Below are positions 26,377 through 35,802 of a stretch of DNA of 64,000 bases, one piece after another (the stretch's first letter is position 1; the number at the start of each line of letters is the position of its first letter). The translations under genes and the position numbers were made by a program. The stretch is taken from positions 62,001 through 126,000 of the forward strand of contig NZ_JANQLX010000002.1 of assembly GCF_028280385.1 (NCBI RefSeq). The letters are read 5' to 3'. The notes under the pieces are model-generated. The model was not told the origin of the DNA. It worked only from the letters and a program-made list of their open reading frames with translations, and did no database searches. Source of the DNA: Allomuricauda sp. (GTDB lineage: Bacteria; Bacteroidota; Bacteroidia; Flavobacteriales; Flavobacteriaceae).

Positions 26377-28593
26377 CTAAAATTGTTTCAAAAACGTAAT
26401 CTTACCGATAAATTGCCTTGTACTTTGAACAGGATCAAACAAATCTGTTTGCGTGTCGTTGAATACCAGGTAGACAAAAGACAACGGCATATATTCCCAA
26501 CTCATACGTACATTCCATCTTCCCTGCTCATCAAAACTATTGTACTGATAGAAAGTTGAGAGCTGCAACCTAGGATTTAGGGCAAGTCTTAAATTGGCAG
26601 AGTAGAGATTTGTGGTCAGGTTGGAGTCATTAACTCCAACATCTTTGATGGTATTGTGCTCGTATTCCAGGGCCAGGGCTGCATGCGGAATGGGAGCAAA
26701 ACGGGCCGCGGCCTGGATGGTGTTTCGGGTGCCATTGTAAAAACTTCCAAAATTATATCCGATATCACCCGACCATTTTTTGGATTGGTCGGTATTGTAC
26801 TGTATCAAGTAACGGGTATAATAATAGTTGTCCTGCTCAATTTGCAATCCCAAGGGTGCAAAATCAAAGTTGATATTTTGCCAGGTCGGGGTGGCTGAAA
26901 CTTCAAAAAAGCTGTTGTCCTTGAACCAAGTAAAGATTGGAAATATGTACAAACTGGCCTGTTGGAATTGGGTTGGGTCCGTGGCATCATGCAAATAATT
27001 GGCAAATATTCCAGGATCCCAACGTCTTATCCAATCCATTTTTTTAGGCCGGATGATATAATACCCTCCTGGATTGTGCCGAATCACATTGGTCTGTCTT
27101 ACAAAACCCATTCTGGGATTGTAGTTGGCATCGGTATATTCCGTTACCCACCCATAGTAGAATTTATTGGAGTCATTCCCAGCAAATATGCGCCCTGCAA
27201 AACCGGTTTCGCCAGTGGCTTCATCTATGGAGGTGGACAAAATATACTGAATGTCCCATTGGCTGGTAGGCCGTATTTGACCATCAAGGGTAATGGTGGT
27301 GTTGTTATTGCTCTCCAAGTTGAGGTCGTCATGTGCATTGTCCAATCTATGGGTGACCATAACACCAACATTGTTTTCCCTACCATAATTTCTTAGGTAG
27401 CGGAAAACCCCAAAATTGGCGGCTGCGGAACCATCAGTTTCACGCTGACGAACAAATAATCCAGCCAGCGCATTTTTCTCGGTACGTTGTGTAAACCGCG
27501 CACCCACATCTATAGGGGCGGGGATGGCGTTAAAATTACCCTGCAACCCAATCCGTCTGCTAAAAAAGGGTCTTATGGACTGTTGGAGTCCACCTGCCCA
27601 AATCCCGGAATTCTCCAAAAAGAATTGTCGGCGTTCGGGAAAGAAAATATTAAAACGTTCCAAATTATTTACGGCACGGTCCACATCGGCCTGTGCAAAA
27701 TCGGTGTTTACCGTAAGATCCAATACCGTTTTGGGATTCATGGCCCACTTGGCATCAAAACCTATCTTTGGATCACTCGCCTTGGAGGTCAGGATATCCC
27801 CTGCTTTATTCTCATCGTATTGATATAGCGTATAGGGTTCAACCCTAATATTGGCAGATGGGGGAGGGACCTCAATGTCCGTCAACTTGGCCGCATAGGT
27901 CATCCGATACGGGGTAAACGACTGTGGAATAGCGGGAAAAGTTGAAACTTCCACTTCCCTGCGCGCATAGCGAACCATGGTCATGCCCAATTCAATGGTA
28001 TTCCCGTTTTCGGGCAGATTGTATCGGAGCGATTTAAAAGGGATTGCCATTTCTACAGTAAATCCTTGGTCCGAGCGTTGGGTCCGTACACGCCAAAGCG
28101 TATTCCAGCCCGTGTCAAAATTGTTCCCATTAAAATTTTGGAAATCGCGTTGGTTCCCATACGGGGTGGTCTGAAAACCTTGGGCATACTGTTTTAGGTT
28201 TTGAGGGTCCAAAGCAACTCCAAAAATATCATTCTCGCCCCAACTAAAGTCCCGTCTTAAATCCTGGATTCTAATCCCTGGAACTCCCAACGAATCCTTA
28301 CAAAATGCAGCGACATATAGATTTTTATCATCATACAGAAATCTCACAAGGGTCTTGTAGGTGACTTTGCCACCTTGTCTGGGCTCAATCCGAAAAAAAT
28401 CGTCCACTATCTTGGTATTTTGCCAATCCGGTTCATCCAGCCGTCCATCAACTTGAACGGGAGATAGGGCCCTGGACACGGAAATTTCCAAGGGTATTTC
28501 CGGAGGTGGAAAATTATCGGCGCTCCCTTCCTGGCCTCGGACTCCGATTGAGCAAGCGAGCCAAGAAACCAACAATATGAAATAGGGTCTCAT
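26377..28593 (-). CDS. DUF5916/CBM9-like outer-membrane protein
   Basis: Signal peptide to about residue 20, a CBM9-like N-terminal beta-sandwich (VQVDGRLDEPDWQNTKIVDD through LYVAAFCKDS), then the DUF5916 region rich in aromatic beta strands and ending in YLVFNDTQTDL and GKITFLKQF, consistent with a C-terminal beta-barrel in the outer membrane. 738 residues, complete. The family is common in Bacteroidota and its ligand is not known to me. Only one base separates it from the permease gene upstream, so it belongs to the ABC operon. Confidence 0.88.
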   Translation of the reverse strand: MRPYFILLVSWLACSIGVRGQEGSADNFPPPEIPLEISVSRALSPVQVDGRLDEPDWQNTKIVDDFFRIEPRQGGKVTYKTLVRFLYDDKNLYVAAFCKDSLGVPGIRIQDLRRDFSWGENDIFGVALDPQNLKQYAQGFQTTPYGNQRDFQNFNGNNFDTGWNTLWRVRTQRSDQGFTVEMAIPFKSLRYNLPENGNTIELGMTMVRYARREVEVSTFPAIPQSFTPYRMTYAAKLTDIEVPPPSANIRVEPYTLYQYDENKAGDILTSKASDPKIGFDAKWAMNPKTVLDLTVNTDFAQADVDRAVNNLERFNIFFPERRQFFLENSGIWAGGLQQSIRPFFSRRIGLQGNFNAIPAPIDVGARFTQRTEKNALAGLFVRQRETDGSAAANFGVFRYLRNYGRENNVGVMVTHRLDNAHDDLNLESNNNTTITLDGQIRPTSQWDIQYILSTSIDEATGETGFAGRIFAGNDSNKFYYGWVTEYTDANYNPRMGFVRQTNVIRHNPGGYYIIRPKKMDWIRRWDPGIFANYLHDATDPTQFQQASLYIFPIFTWFKDNSFFEVSATPTWQNINFDFAPLGLQIEQDNYYYTRYLIQYNTDQSKKWSGDIGYNFGSFYNGTRNTIQAAARFAPIPHAALALEYEHNTIKDVGVNDSNLTTNLYSANLRLALNPRLQLSTFYQYNSFDEQGRWNVRMSWEYMPLSFVYLVFNDTQTDLFDPVQSTRQFIGKITFLKQF

Positions 28594-28594
28594 G

Positions 28595-30022
28595 CTAATG
28601 GGTTAAAATACCTTTACTGGATTGAAATCCAATTCCCTTTGCAAAACCCAATCCAACAATCCCCATGGCGATTACTATCAGAACAAGAATGGTTTTGGCG
28701 GTGGTGTTCGAATTCAAGGGTGCATACTCAAAAGCGGGTAAATTTTTGTAATCCGCACTGGCAAAAGGCTGATTGTTGTATAGAAATGGCATTAAATGCT
28801 GTCTCCAGGTTTCCGCAAAATCAATTACCTGTTTTCTATAACTCTCATAATCCCTGGTAGAGGTGCCGGCCAAAGTGTTGAGTTCCTGTTGTACAATAAT
28901 GGCAGGGGAAACCCATTTGAGCTGGGAAATCCATTGCTGCTGTTTTTGCAGTTGTTCTTCAAATCTTTGGACTACCGGTTGTAATTCTTCCCTTACCAAT
29001 TGTTGGGAAGCCATATATCGGTGATAAAAACTTCGTCCCTGGTTTGGGTCGTTAATGGCATATTCTGGGTGATCCCTTAAAAAATTATCCAGGATTTGAT
29101 CCTGTTTTTTAGTGGCCTCGGCCTTCGCAGTCCTCAATTGATTGATCATCAAAGTACGTGAAGGCATGGGATAAAGTGTACTGCCCATTTGGTTCAGCAA
29201 GGATGGGACCAATAGGGCGAACAACAACCATAAGCCTATCAATGCGATGGCATTTTTTGAAGAGCTCCCAACCCAAAGATTAACAACAAAAGCCAGGGCA
29301 AACCAAAATAGGGCATACCCAATAGTAATTCCTATTACGGGAATAATACTGCCAAAACTTGCCCCATCAATGTGGATGTAAAATACCATAGTTAAGATGA
29401 CCACAATCATTAGAATTACCCAGAACAAGCGGATCGCCATTTTTTGCAATACCCAGGCTGCCACGGAAATAGGTTGTGAAGCCAATAATCGCAAGGTTCC
29501 ACTTTCTTTTTCTGATGAGAGCACATTATAGGTAAAGGCAATGATGATCAAAGGCAGCAAAAAAATGATTACAAAGGCAGGGTCAAAGCTTCCAAAGAGC
29601 TGTTGAACAGGATTGGTGATTTCGGTAAAATTCAATGCGAGATCATCACCAGAAGTTTTTGGCTTTACGTAATGCGTGAACAAGTCACTTTGTCCTGTGG
29701 CCACAAAAGCCAGATTACCTGGATCCATGGCCGCAACACGGGGATGGTAATTGCCCACTGCCATGGGTTTGGACGGAATGGTCCATCGGGAAGCGGTCAC
29801 GGTCATGCCTCGTTCCACGGAATCCAAAAGCTTCAACATATCACGGTCCGATTCCTTTACTTCGGTATGTGCTGCCTGAATATCGGATTTTCTTTTTTCC
29901 ACTTTTTCCTGCCCGTTGTAAAAGGCAAAGAAGAACAAAGCGAACAATAGCAGGGTCAACAATTGGATCCAGCCATTACGGACCAAACTTTTCAATTCGT
30001 ATATAAAGTTGAACTTATACAT
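28595..30022 (-). CDS. DUF3526-type ABC transporter permease (second copy)
   Basis: Inner-membrane permease of 475 residues with an N-terminal helix (LLTLLLFALFFFAFYNG), a long periplasmic loop, then at least five helices from about residue 170 (FVIIFLLPLIIIAFTYNVLS, ILMIVVILTMVFYI and others). The cytosolic coupling motif SSEKESGTLRLLASQPIS is typical of ABC-2/NosY-like permeases. ATG at 30022 (MYKFNFIY) is used; the frame to 30076 overlaps the upstream gene. It is a diverged paralogue of the next gene and presumably forms a heterodimer with it. Confidence 0.88.
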   Translation of the reverse strand: MYKFNFIYELKSLVRNGWIQLLTLLLFALFFFAFYNGQEKVEKRKSDIQAAHTEVKESDRDMLKLLDSVERGMTVTASRWTIPSKPMAVGNYHPRVAAMDPGNLAFVATGQSDLFTHYVKPKTSGDDLALNFTEITNPVQQLFGSFDPAFVIIFLLPLIIIAFTYNVLSSEKESGTLRLLASQPISVAAWVLQKMAIRLFWVILMIVVILTMVFYIHIDGASFGSIIPVIGITIGYALFWFALAFVVNLWVGSSSKNAIALIGLWLLFALLVPSLLNQMGSTLYPMPSRTLMINQLRTAKAEATKKQDQILDNFLRDHPEYAINDPNQGRSFYHRYMASQQLVREELQPVVQRFEEQLQKQQQWISQLKWVSPAIIVQQELNTLAGTSTRDYESYRKQVIDFAETWRQHLMPFLYNNQPFASADYKNLPAFEYAPLNSNTTAKTILVLIVIAMGIVGLGFAKGIGFQSSKGILTH

Positions 30023-30024
30023 GG

Positions 30025-31431
30025 CTACAGTTTTTTGGTGGTGAAAAATAGAAGTGAAAAGGAAACCAGTATCCAAACCATCAGCACCACTAAATTGGAA
30101 GTGTTCCTGCCCAGTGTTTCGGATAGCTCAGGGGGATCATATTCAAAAGCAGGCATATTTTTCCAGGTCGATTCGTCTGCTCTATAACTCCATTCCCCGT
30201 AGGTCGAATTTTCAGCAAAATTTCCATTCAGAAAAGCTTGAAGCTCAACCCGATAAATTTCTGCTGCATCTGCAAAGTCCCAGTGGGTGGCATAGTCCGT
30301 ATTGGCGATGGCCATGCTCATAAAACGGGCGGGCAAAAAAGGTGATAGTACAGCAAGATTCCGATATAGGGAAGACTGCTGCTCAAACTGGGTCTTGAGA
30401 TGATTGTAGTGCTTGAAATAGATTTCTGCGGTATGTTCCTCTCCCTTTTGCATGCGGTAGGCATCAAAATTGAAGGGCAATTGTTCTAAACTGTCCACAT
30501 TGTGTTCCTTGAGCACTTTGTTTTCCAAGAGTTTGGCCTGCTTGTTCCATGGGTCGTGTCCATCAATCCCATTTTTTTGATCTTTATTGATACTGGCCGC
30601 AAACTCTTGACGGGTAGGATAGGGGTATTGCGATTCCGCAATGTTGCTAGCGGCCTTAGGTACCGCCAAACAGGCCAAAATCCATGCGGATAGCGACAAC
30701 ACCAGGGAGATTCCGGATTTCTTCACTTTGGAAGATATGAACAGGACCAAATTGATAAAGATGATATAATATCCTATGTAGACCAAAAACAAAACTCCAA
30801 GGGACTCCCAGCTAAAAATGCCAAAATCCTTAAGATTGGATAGCACAATACCGGCCACTACGAAAAGTAGAAAAAGAGAGATAAAAACCGGGGCAAATAT
30901 GGCCAGCCATTTTCCTAAAATCAGTTTCCAGACAGAAGTACCCTGACTTTTCAGGAGTACCAAAGTTCCCATTTCCCTTTCTTTTGTAAAGGCGTTGTAG
31001 CCGAGAAAGACGATAAGCAGTGGCAGAATAAACAACAGAACAAAATCTGGGGTAAGGTCGCCAAACCTTGCCAAGCCAGTTTGATCTGCAGCTTTGCTGA
31101 ACTGGGCCTCATTTCTTTTGTGGGCCTCCAGGAATATGGAGGTTCCCGTAAATTTATCCACGCCATGATCAATTAACGACAGGGGGTATTTGGGCTTAAA
31201 CGCATAGGTGCCGTAATGGGCCGCAGAATGCGGATTTTTTTCACCTTGTCCCTCCCAAATATGGCGCTCGGCCGTTTCAGCCTCCTTGTATTGTTCGTTG
31301 GTGGCCGAATACTGGTTCTTACTGATCCACGTGGCGACCGCCATCAAGAGGATCACCAACAAAAAGCTGATTCGCACCCTTCCGTCGCGGGACAGCTCTT
31401 TGAGTTCCTTTTTGAAAGTATTTTGAATCAT
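30025..31431 (-). CDS. DUF3526-type ABC transporter permease (first copy)
   Basis: Inner-membrane protein of 468 residues with the same plan as the following permease: N-terminal helix (ISFLLVILLMAVATWIS), large periplasmic loop, a cluster of helices (FVLLFILPLLIVFLGYNAF onward), coupling motif TKEREMGTLVLLKSQGTS, a second periplasmic stretch and a final helix. The start ATG overlaps the ATPase stop (ATGA). Such pairs are related to NosY/CcmB-like ABC-2 systems that move lipids, peptides or metal-site components; the cargo here cannot be read from sequence. Confidence 0.88.
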   Translation of the reverse strand: MIQNTFKKELKELSRDGRVRISFLLVILLMAVATWISKNQYSATNEQYKEAETAERHIWEGQGEKNPHSAAHYGTYAFKPKYPLSLIDHGVDKFTGTSIFLEAHKRNEAQFSKAADQTGLARFGDLTPDFVLLFILPLLIVFLGYNAFTKEREMGTLVLLKSQGTSVWKLILGKWLAIFAPVFISLFLLFVVAGIVLSNLKDFGIFSWESLGVLFLVYIGYYIIFINLVLFISSKVKKSGISLVLSLSAWILACLAVPKAASNIAESQYPYPTRQEFAASINKDQKNGIDGHDPWNKQAKLLENKVLKEHNVDSLEQLPFNFDAYRMQKGEEHTAEIYFKHYNHLKTQFEQQSSLYRNLAVLSPFLPARFMSMAIANTDYATHWDFADAAEIYRVELQAFLNGNFAENSTYGEWSYRADESTWKNMPAFEYDPPELSETLGRNTSNLVVLMVWILVSFSLLFFTTKKL

Positions 31432-32144
31432 ACGGCCAATTCTTTATAGTCCATGGTTTGTAAATACGCATGTTCCAATTCTGCCAGTGTGATTTTATCA
31501 GCTACAAATTCCTGTTTGAGCTGTCCGTTTTTCATGATTCCGATATGGGTGGCTATTTCCTTGGCCCTGAAGAGATCATGGGTTGCCATAAGGATGGCAA
31601 CGCCCTTATTGCCCAGTTTTTGGAGCAACAGTCCAAATTCGTTACTGGCTTTAGGGTCTAGACCAGAGGTGGGTTCATCCAATAACAGCACTCCTGCATT
31701 TTTTGCCAATGCCAATGCAATTCCCACTTTTTGGCGCATCCCCTTGGAGAAGGTGGAAATACGTTGGTGGTAGGCACTGGCTTGGAGACCAGCTTCTTCC
31801 AGATAGGCTTCCAATTGGGCTTTTTCTAGGTTATTACCACCAATTCCAGAGAAGTAGTGAAGGTTTTCAACGGCTGAAAGGTTTGGGTACAACATCAAAT
31901 TTTCTGGGATATAGGCCAAATGTTTTTTTGTCATTTTAGGATTTTCGGATACTGCCAGGCCATTGATAAATGCGCTTCCCGAGGTAGGTTTGATAAAGCC
32001 CAACAGTAAATTGATCGTGGTGGTTTTTCCTGCCCCATTGGCACCCAAAAGGCAATAAATATGACCCGCTTTAATATTCAGGTTGAGGTTGTCCAAAACC
32101 AAAGTTTCGCCATATTTCTTTGTTAGATTGTCAGTGGTGATCAT
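31428..32144 (-). CDS. ABC-2 type transporter ATP-binding protein
   Basis: Cytosolic ATPase driving the two DUF3526 permeases. Walker A GANGAGKTTTINLL near residue 35, signature FSKGMRQKVGIALAL, Walker B VLLLDEPTSGLDP and switch histidine in ATHDLFRAKEIA; 238 residues, NosF/CcmA-like. It is the first gene of a minus-strand run of six (31428-32144 down to 24280) whose junctions are overlaps or gaps of no more than 14 bases, so one transcript is expected. Confidence 0.92.
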   Translation of the reverse strand: MITTDNLTKKYGETLVLDNLNLNIKAGHIYCLLGANGAGKTTTINLLLGFIKPTSGSAFINGLAVSENPKMTKKHLAYIPENLMLYPNLSAVENLHYFSGIGGNNLEKAQLEAYLEEAGLQASAYHQRISTFSKGMRQKVGIALALAKNAGVLLLDEPTSGLDPKASNEFGLLLQKLGNKGVAILMATHDLFRAKEIATHIGIMKNGQLKQEFVADKITLAELEHAYLQTMDYKELAV

Positions 32145-32297
32145 GATTCTTCAATTTTAATTGATGTTTAGTAGTATGTTTCCGAGATTGGAATAGGCCG
32201 ACCATTCTTGATAAAATGATAAATCGGCAGAGCACGAATAAGCACTTTAAAATCGCTTTGCCGCGATAGCTTATTACTATTCTTTTTGCTTCTGTAA

Positions 32298-32350
32298 GAC
32301 CAAAAATCTCCCGCTCTGTTTTTAAAAAGCAGGTTGGGAGATTTTTGGTC
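32298..32350. terminator. Long inverted repeat, probable bidirectional terminator or attenuator
   Basis: GACCAAAAATCTCCC (32298-32312) and GGGAGATTTTTGGTC (32336-32350) are perfect 15-bp inverted repeats; the 23-bp middle contains a second near-palindrome (CTGTTTTT/AAAAAGCAG). Each arm provides GGGAGATTTTT in its own direction. It lies after the lipoprotein gene and before the ABC ATPase gene on the same strand, so it may end the TonB/lipoprotein transcript or attenuate entry into the ABC operon. Confidence 0.65.
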
Positions 32351-32363
32351 AAAAGTTTTGTTT

Positions 32364-32996
32364 TTACTGAATGTTCAAAACAAAAGTCAGGTCAAAGTCG
32401 GTATCACCGTCATTGGCACCTGTAGTACCTGTTTTGATATCAGGTTGATGCTGTAACTTTACAGTAAAGGTTCCACCTGTAGTACCAGTTGAAGGAGTTG
32501 TCCAGGTAGTGTTCAAGCCCACCGGGTTTCCAGATCCGTCTTGACTATCAGAATCCTCATCATTATAGTTAATGGGGTCAGAAGCATTGTCAATGTTCCC
32601 GTTTCCAAGAGGACTGTCAAAGGCATCTGCAGTAAAGCTAAAGAAGATTTGGTGTTCGTCATCTTCATCCACTATTTCCTCTCCTATGTCCTCTCCTGGG
32701 GTTTCAAGATTATTGAAAATCTCAAAAGTCAGGGTGTACTGCGTATCAGCTGAAAGGGTAATTTCATCTTCAACCATCAGTTCTTGAATTCCTTCCCCAT
32801 CAGGGTCTTGGGCCGAGGCTCTAACCACATCCGTTGCATCCGCGTCATTGGTAAACACCAAAGTCACATCGGTAATAACTTCCACTTCGTTTTCCTCAGG
32901 TGGAACATCGTCATCATTGCTACAACTAACAATAGTCAACGCAGCAAACAAAAAGGCAATAAGTTTTAAGTTTTTTAAATAATCAATTGTTTTCAT
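32364..32996 (-). CDS. Surface-type lipoprotein (210 aa) paired with a TonB receptor
   Basis: The lipobox ALTIVSCSNDDD places the lipidated cysteine at residue 25, and the acidic run right after it matches the Bacteroidota lipoprotein export signal to the cell surface. The mature part is strongly acidic and beta-rich, with TLVFTNDADATDV, FEIFNNLETPGEDIGEEIV and a C-terminal strand DFDLTFVLNIQ. It probably works with the TonB-dependent receptor encoded 116 bp upstream on the same strand, as a ligand-binding partner. The ligand is not stated by the sequence; the acidic composition would suit a cation. Confidence 0.82.
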   Translation of the reverse strand: MKTIDYLKNLKLIAFLFAALTIVSCSNDDDVPPEENEVEVITDVTLVFTNDADATDVVRASAQDPDGEGIQELMVEDEITLSADTQYTLTFEIFNNLETPGEDIGEEIVDEDDEHQIFFSFTADAFDSPLGNGNIDNASDPINYNDEDSDSQDGSGNPVGLNTTWTTPSTGTTGGTFTVKLQHQPDIKTGTTGANDGDTDFDLTFVLNIQ

Positions 32997-33112
32997 TTTA
33001 AATTTTTTAAAGGTTTATTGTTCAAATTCTAATATTTAAGGTGCAATTCAATGTACTTAAATTCATGGGGGTCTGGTCATAAACTTGGGTTTGGAAATTC
33101 TTAGGTCATACA

Positions 33113-35524
33113 TTATTTTTTGGCATTAAATGAATAGTTCAAGGTAAAGAGGATATTTCTACCGGGTTCATCGGCAAAGTATCTCATCTCGTTTAGGTAA
33201 TCACGATAACTCGTGTTCAACAGATTGTTTACTGCTATTCCCCCACTTAGGTTTTTCCATTCAAAATTCCAGGAGAGATCAAGCAGGAAATAACCTTCTG
33301 GAGCATCTATAAAATCGAATATTTCTGAATCTGGTGTTATAATTGCGGTGCCATTTACCAATTCCTCCGGGGTAACAGTGCGCGGAGCCTGAAATTGCTG
33401 AAAGGTATAGCTTGGCCTGATCGCCCACTTGGAGCCATCAAATACCCAAAAACCGCCTTGATCCCATTGAAATTCCAGACTGGTTGCGACCGGAGGTTGA
33501 TTGATTAAGGGTTCACTTTCACCAATGTTTCTGGAGTATAGATAGCTAAAGCCAAAAGTTCCTGAAATATTGTTGGTCAGTTCTTTTCGCCAACTGTAAT
33601 CCATTCCCAAGAAAAGGGCATTTGCTTGGTCATAGATAAAGGCGGGCATGGGACCTCTAATGGTACCAAAAACACCTATTGGGCGATCAAAAATGTAGTT
33701 TTCGATATAATGGGTGTACACTGTTAGATTGTGTTGGTTCCCATTCTTATTTGACTGAAATTCATTGATGAGCTTATACCCTCTTTCCGGATCTACATTG
33801 CTTTCATCCAATGGAATTACCTCGTCCGTGCTCAGTTGCCCATTCTCATCCGTAAACCTAAGTAATCCAAAGGTGTTTTTAAAACCATGCTGACCAAAAC
33901 TAAATAGTTCTGCCATGTTTGGGGTTCGCCAGGCGGTACCAAAATTGGTTCTAAATGTAGCGTTATCCGATAACTGTCTAACATAGCCCAAAGATGCTGT
34001 CAGGTTTGTAAAACTGTAGTCATCCCGAAAGATATCCTGGTTGGTCTCCCTTCCCCTTACATCATTGGATTCAAAGTCGAAACGAAGGCCAGCCTCCAAG
34101 GTATTGGCACCAAACTTTAGACTCTCAATGGCAAAAGCACTGAATCTATCTGTGTTATAGTTCGGAATAAACGGGGTGGTCCCGGTACCTGGATTGTTAT
34201 CGTTGTTCTGACTAAAATACTGTACACCGACCAATCCATCCAATCCACACCATTTTGGATGTTTCCACTCCAATTGGTAGTCGTACGTAATTAGATCGAG
34301 GTCAATAATGGGCAATTCAGCATTCCGTCGTACATCAAATTCGTCCCTTTGGTTCAATTGTACCCCACCACGCAAGGTGAGTTTCCCCTCATCCGAATAC
34401 CACCAATTCACCTCGGCTTTCGCTAGGTGATGTTGGGTCGTCTGATTAGGTTGGTTGATATCATAGGAAAACGGATTTATGATTATGGGTTCGTCCGCGT
34501 TAATCGCTCTAATAAATGCGCCAGGGCTGCTGGCGATGGAAGTTCTTAATAAGGCCAATTTTTGATCTACAAAGCTATAGCGGATGTTAAAATCCCAATG
34601 CTCTCGATGATGGAGTACACCCAAACCAAAGGATTTTTCTTCCTTTCCAGAGTTGGTCAAATTGTAATCCGGAGCTTCCCTATCCCCAATCCTGGTGTAA
34701 TTCCCATTCAGGAAATAACTCCAGTTGGAAGAGCCGCTACCAAACTCCATGTTTGCGTTATAACCCTGTCCATTGGTCTGATAACCGGTTGCTACATTGC
34801 CAAAAAATGGATTATTGAGATTGAGTGGATTGGACTCCACAATAACCGCTCCTCCCAATGCCTCTGGACCAAAACGAACTCCGGATGCCCCTTTGATGAC
34901 CGTAATACGATTGGCAGAGGTGATATCTATTTCCGGAGCATGATCGCTACCCCAGTTCTGAAATCCATGTTTTAAACCATTGTTTAGAATCAAGATTCTG
35001 TTCCCGTACAAACCGTGGATTACAGGCAATTGAACATTGGCACCCGCCGAGGTAAAGGTAACACCTTGTTCATCTGCCAAGGCAGCGGCAAGCGATTGTG
35101 TTGGATCACTAGCTATGTCGGCTTTGGTCAACGTTACCTGGGAAATGGTCTCTGTACCTTTCTCCTTACTTTTTTGGGCCTCAATAGTGACTTCTGCAAG
35201 ACCTGTTACTTTTTGGGTCAGAAAAAAGTGTGGGTGCGAACCATGCTCATGGTGGTGGTCCGTTGTGGCATTGGAATATCCCAGGCAAGAAATAATCAAA
35301 GTGTTGGTGTCGGAGCACAAACCACTGATTGTAAACTCGCCGTCTTCGTTGGTAAGATCATATTTTTCTGTATCACTAACCTTCACGGTGGCATAGGGCA
35401 CAGGCTGCTTAGATTCTGCATCTAGCACCTTTCCACTTATAGTAAAACTACAAGGGTCCTGTTGGGCAATTGCCACATAAGTGAAAGCGAGTATGAAAAA
35501 TGACATAAGAAGCATGTGCTTCAT
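33113..35524 (-). CDS. TonB-dependent receptor with histidine cluster
   Basis: Outer-membrane active transporter. Signal peptide to residue 20, carboxypeptidase-D-like regulatory domain (about 26-104), plug domain (about 125-235, including LPVIHGLYGNRILILNNG and GVRFGPEALGGAVIVE) and a C-terminal 22-strand barrel ending NILFTLNYSFN. Residues 90-98 hold a histidine-rich cluster (DHHHEHGSH), placed where the regulatory domain meets the plug. Together with the histidine-rich small protein upstream this suggests a metal such as zinc or copper as cargo, by analogy with ZnuD-type receptors; this is inference. 803 residues. Confidence 0.92.
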   Translation of the reverse strand: MKHMLLMSFFILAFTYVAIAQQDPCSFTISGKVLDAESKQPVPYATVKVSDTEKYDLTNEDGEFTISGLCSDTNTLIISCLGYSNATTDHHHEHGSHPHFFLTQKVTGLAEVTIEAQKSKEKGTETISQVTLTKADIASDPTQSLAAALADEQGVTFTSAGANVQLPVIHGLYGNRILILNNGLKHGFQNWGSDHAPEIDITSANRITVIKGASGVRFGPEALGGAVIVESNPLNLNNPFFGNVATGYQTNGQGYNANMEFGSGSSNWSYFLNGNYTRIGDREAPDYNLTNSGKEEKSFGLGVLHHREHWDFNIRYSFVDQKLALLRTSIASSPGAFIRAINADEPIIINPFSYDINQPNQTTQHHLAKAEVNWWYSDEGKLTLRGGVQLNQRDEFDVRRNAELPIIDLDLITYDYQLEWKHPKWCGLDGLVGVQYFSQNNDNNPGTGTTPFIPNYNTDRFSAFAIESLKFGANTLEAGLRFDFESNDVRGRETNQDIFRDDYSFTNLTASLGYVRQLSDNATFRTNFGTAWRTPNMAELFSFGQHGFKNTFGLLRFTDENGQLSTDEVIPLDESNVDPERGYKLINEFQSNKNGNQHNLTVYTHYIENYIFDRPIGVFGTIRGPMPAFIYDQANALFLGMDYSWRKELTNNISGTFGFSYLYSRNIGESEPLINQPPVATSLEFQWDQGGFWVFDGSKWAIRPSYTFQQFQAPRTVTPEELVNGTAIITPDSEIFDFIDAPEGYFLLDLSWNFEWKNLSGGIAVNNLLNTSYRDYLNEMRYFADEPGRNILFTLNYSFNAKK

Positions 35525-35582
35525 AATAAAATGATAGTTAAAAAATTAGTGTCATTTAAACATTGTTTCTTCATTTATCTTG

Positions 35583-35628
35583 AATAGGTACTATCCATAT
35601 TCAATAATAGGTACTATCCATATTCAAT
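35583..35628. repeat. Perfect tandem duplication of a 23-bp unit upstream of the TonB receptor
   Basis: Two back-to-back identical copies, 35583-35605 and 35606-35628, begin AATAGGTACTATCC and end in ATTCAAT. They sit 59-104 bp before the receptor start codon. They may be binding sites for a regulator or a recent slippage duplication. The rest of the 278-bp gap shows no gene or clear promoter box. Confidence 0.75.
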
Positions 35629-35802
35629 GTTACTGCTATATAAACACTACCGCTGGTGCCAAGACCTACTGTATTCGAAAAAACACTTCTAACTAAGATT
35701 AATTTCAACAGGAACTTGCTGAAGTACGTTGAATTGCCTTTAAGAAAGTGTGGACACACTGGTGTTATTCCGAAAGAGTAAAGACTGGACTTTTGGAAAT
35801 AC

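Noticed and set aside
32131..32352. 73-codon frame between the lipoprotein and the ABC ATPase gene
   Set aside because: It runs through the 15-bp inverted repeat, has no domain or plausible membrane plan, and overlaps the ATPase start.
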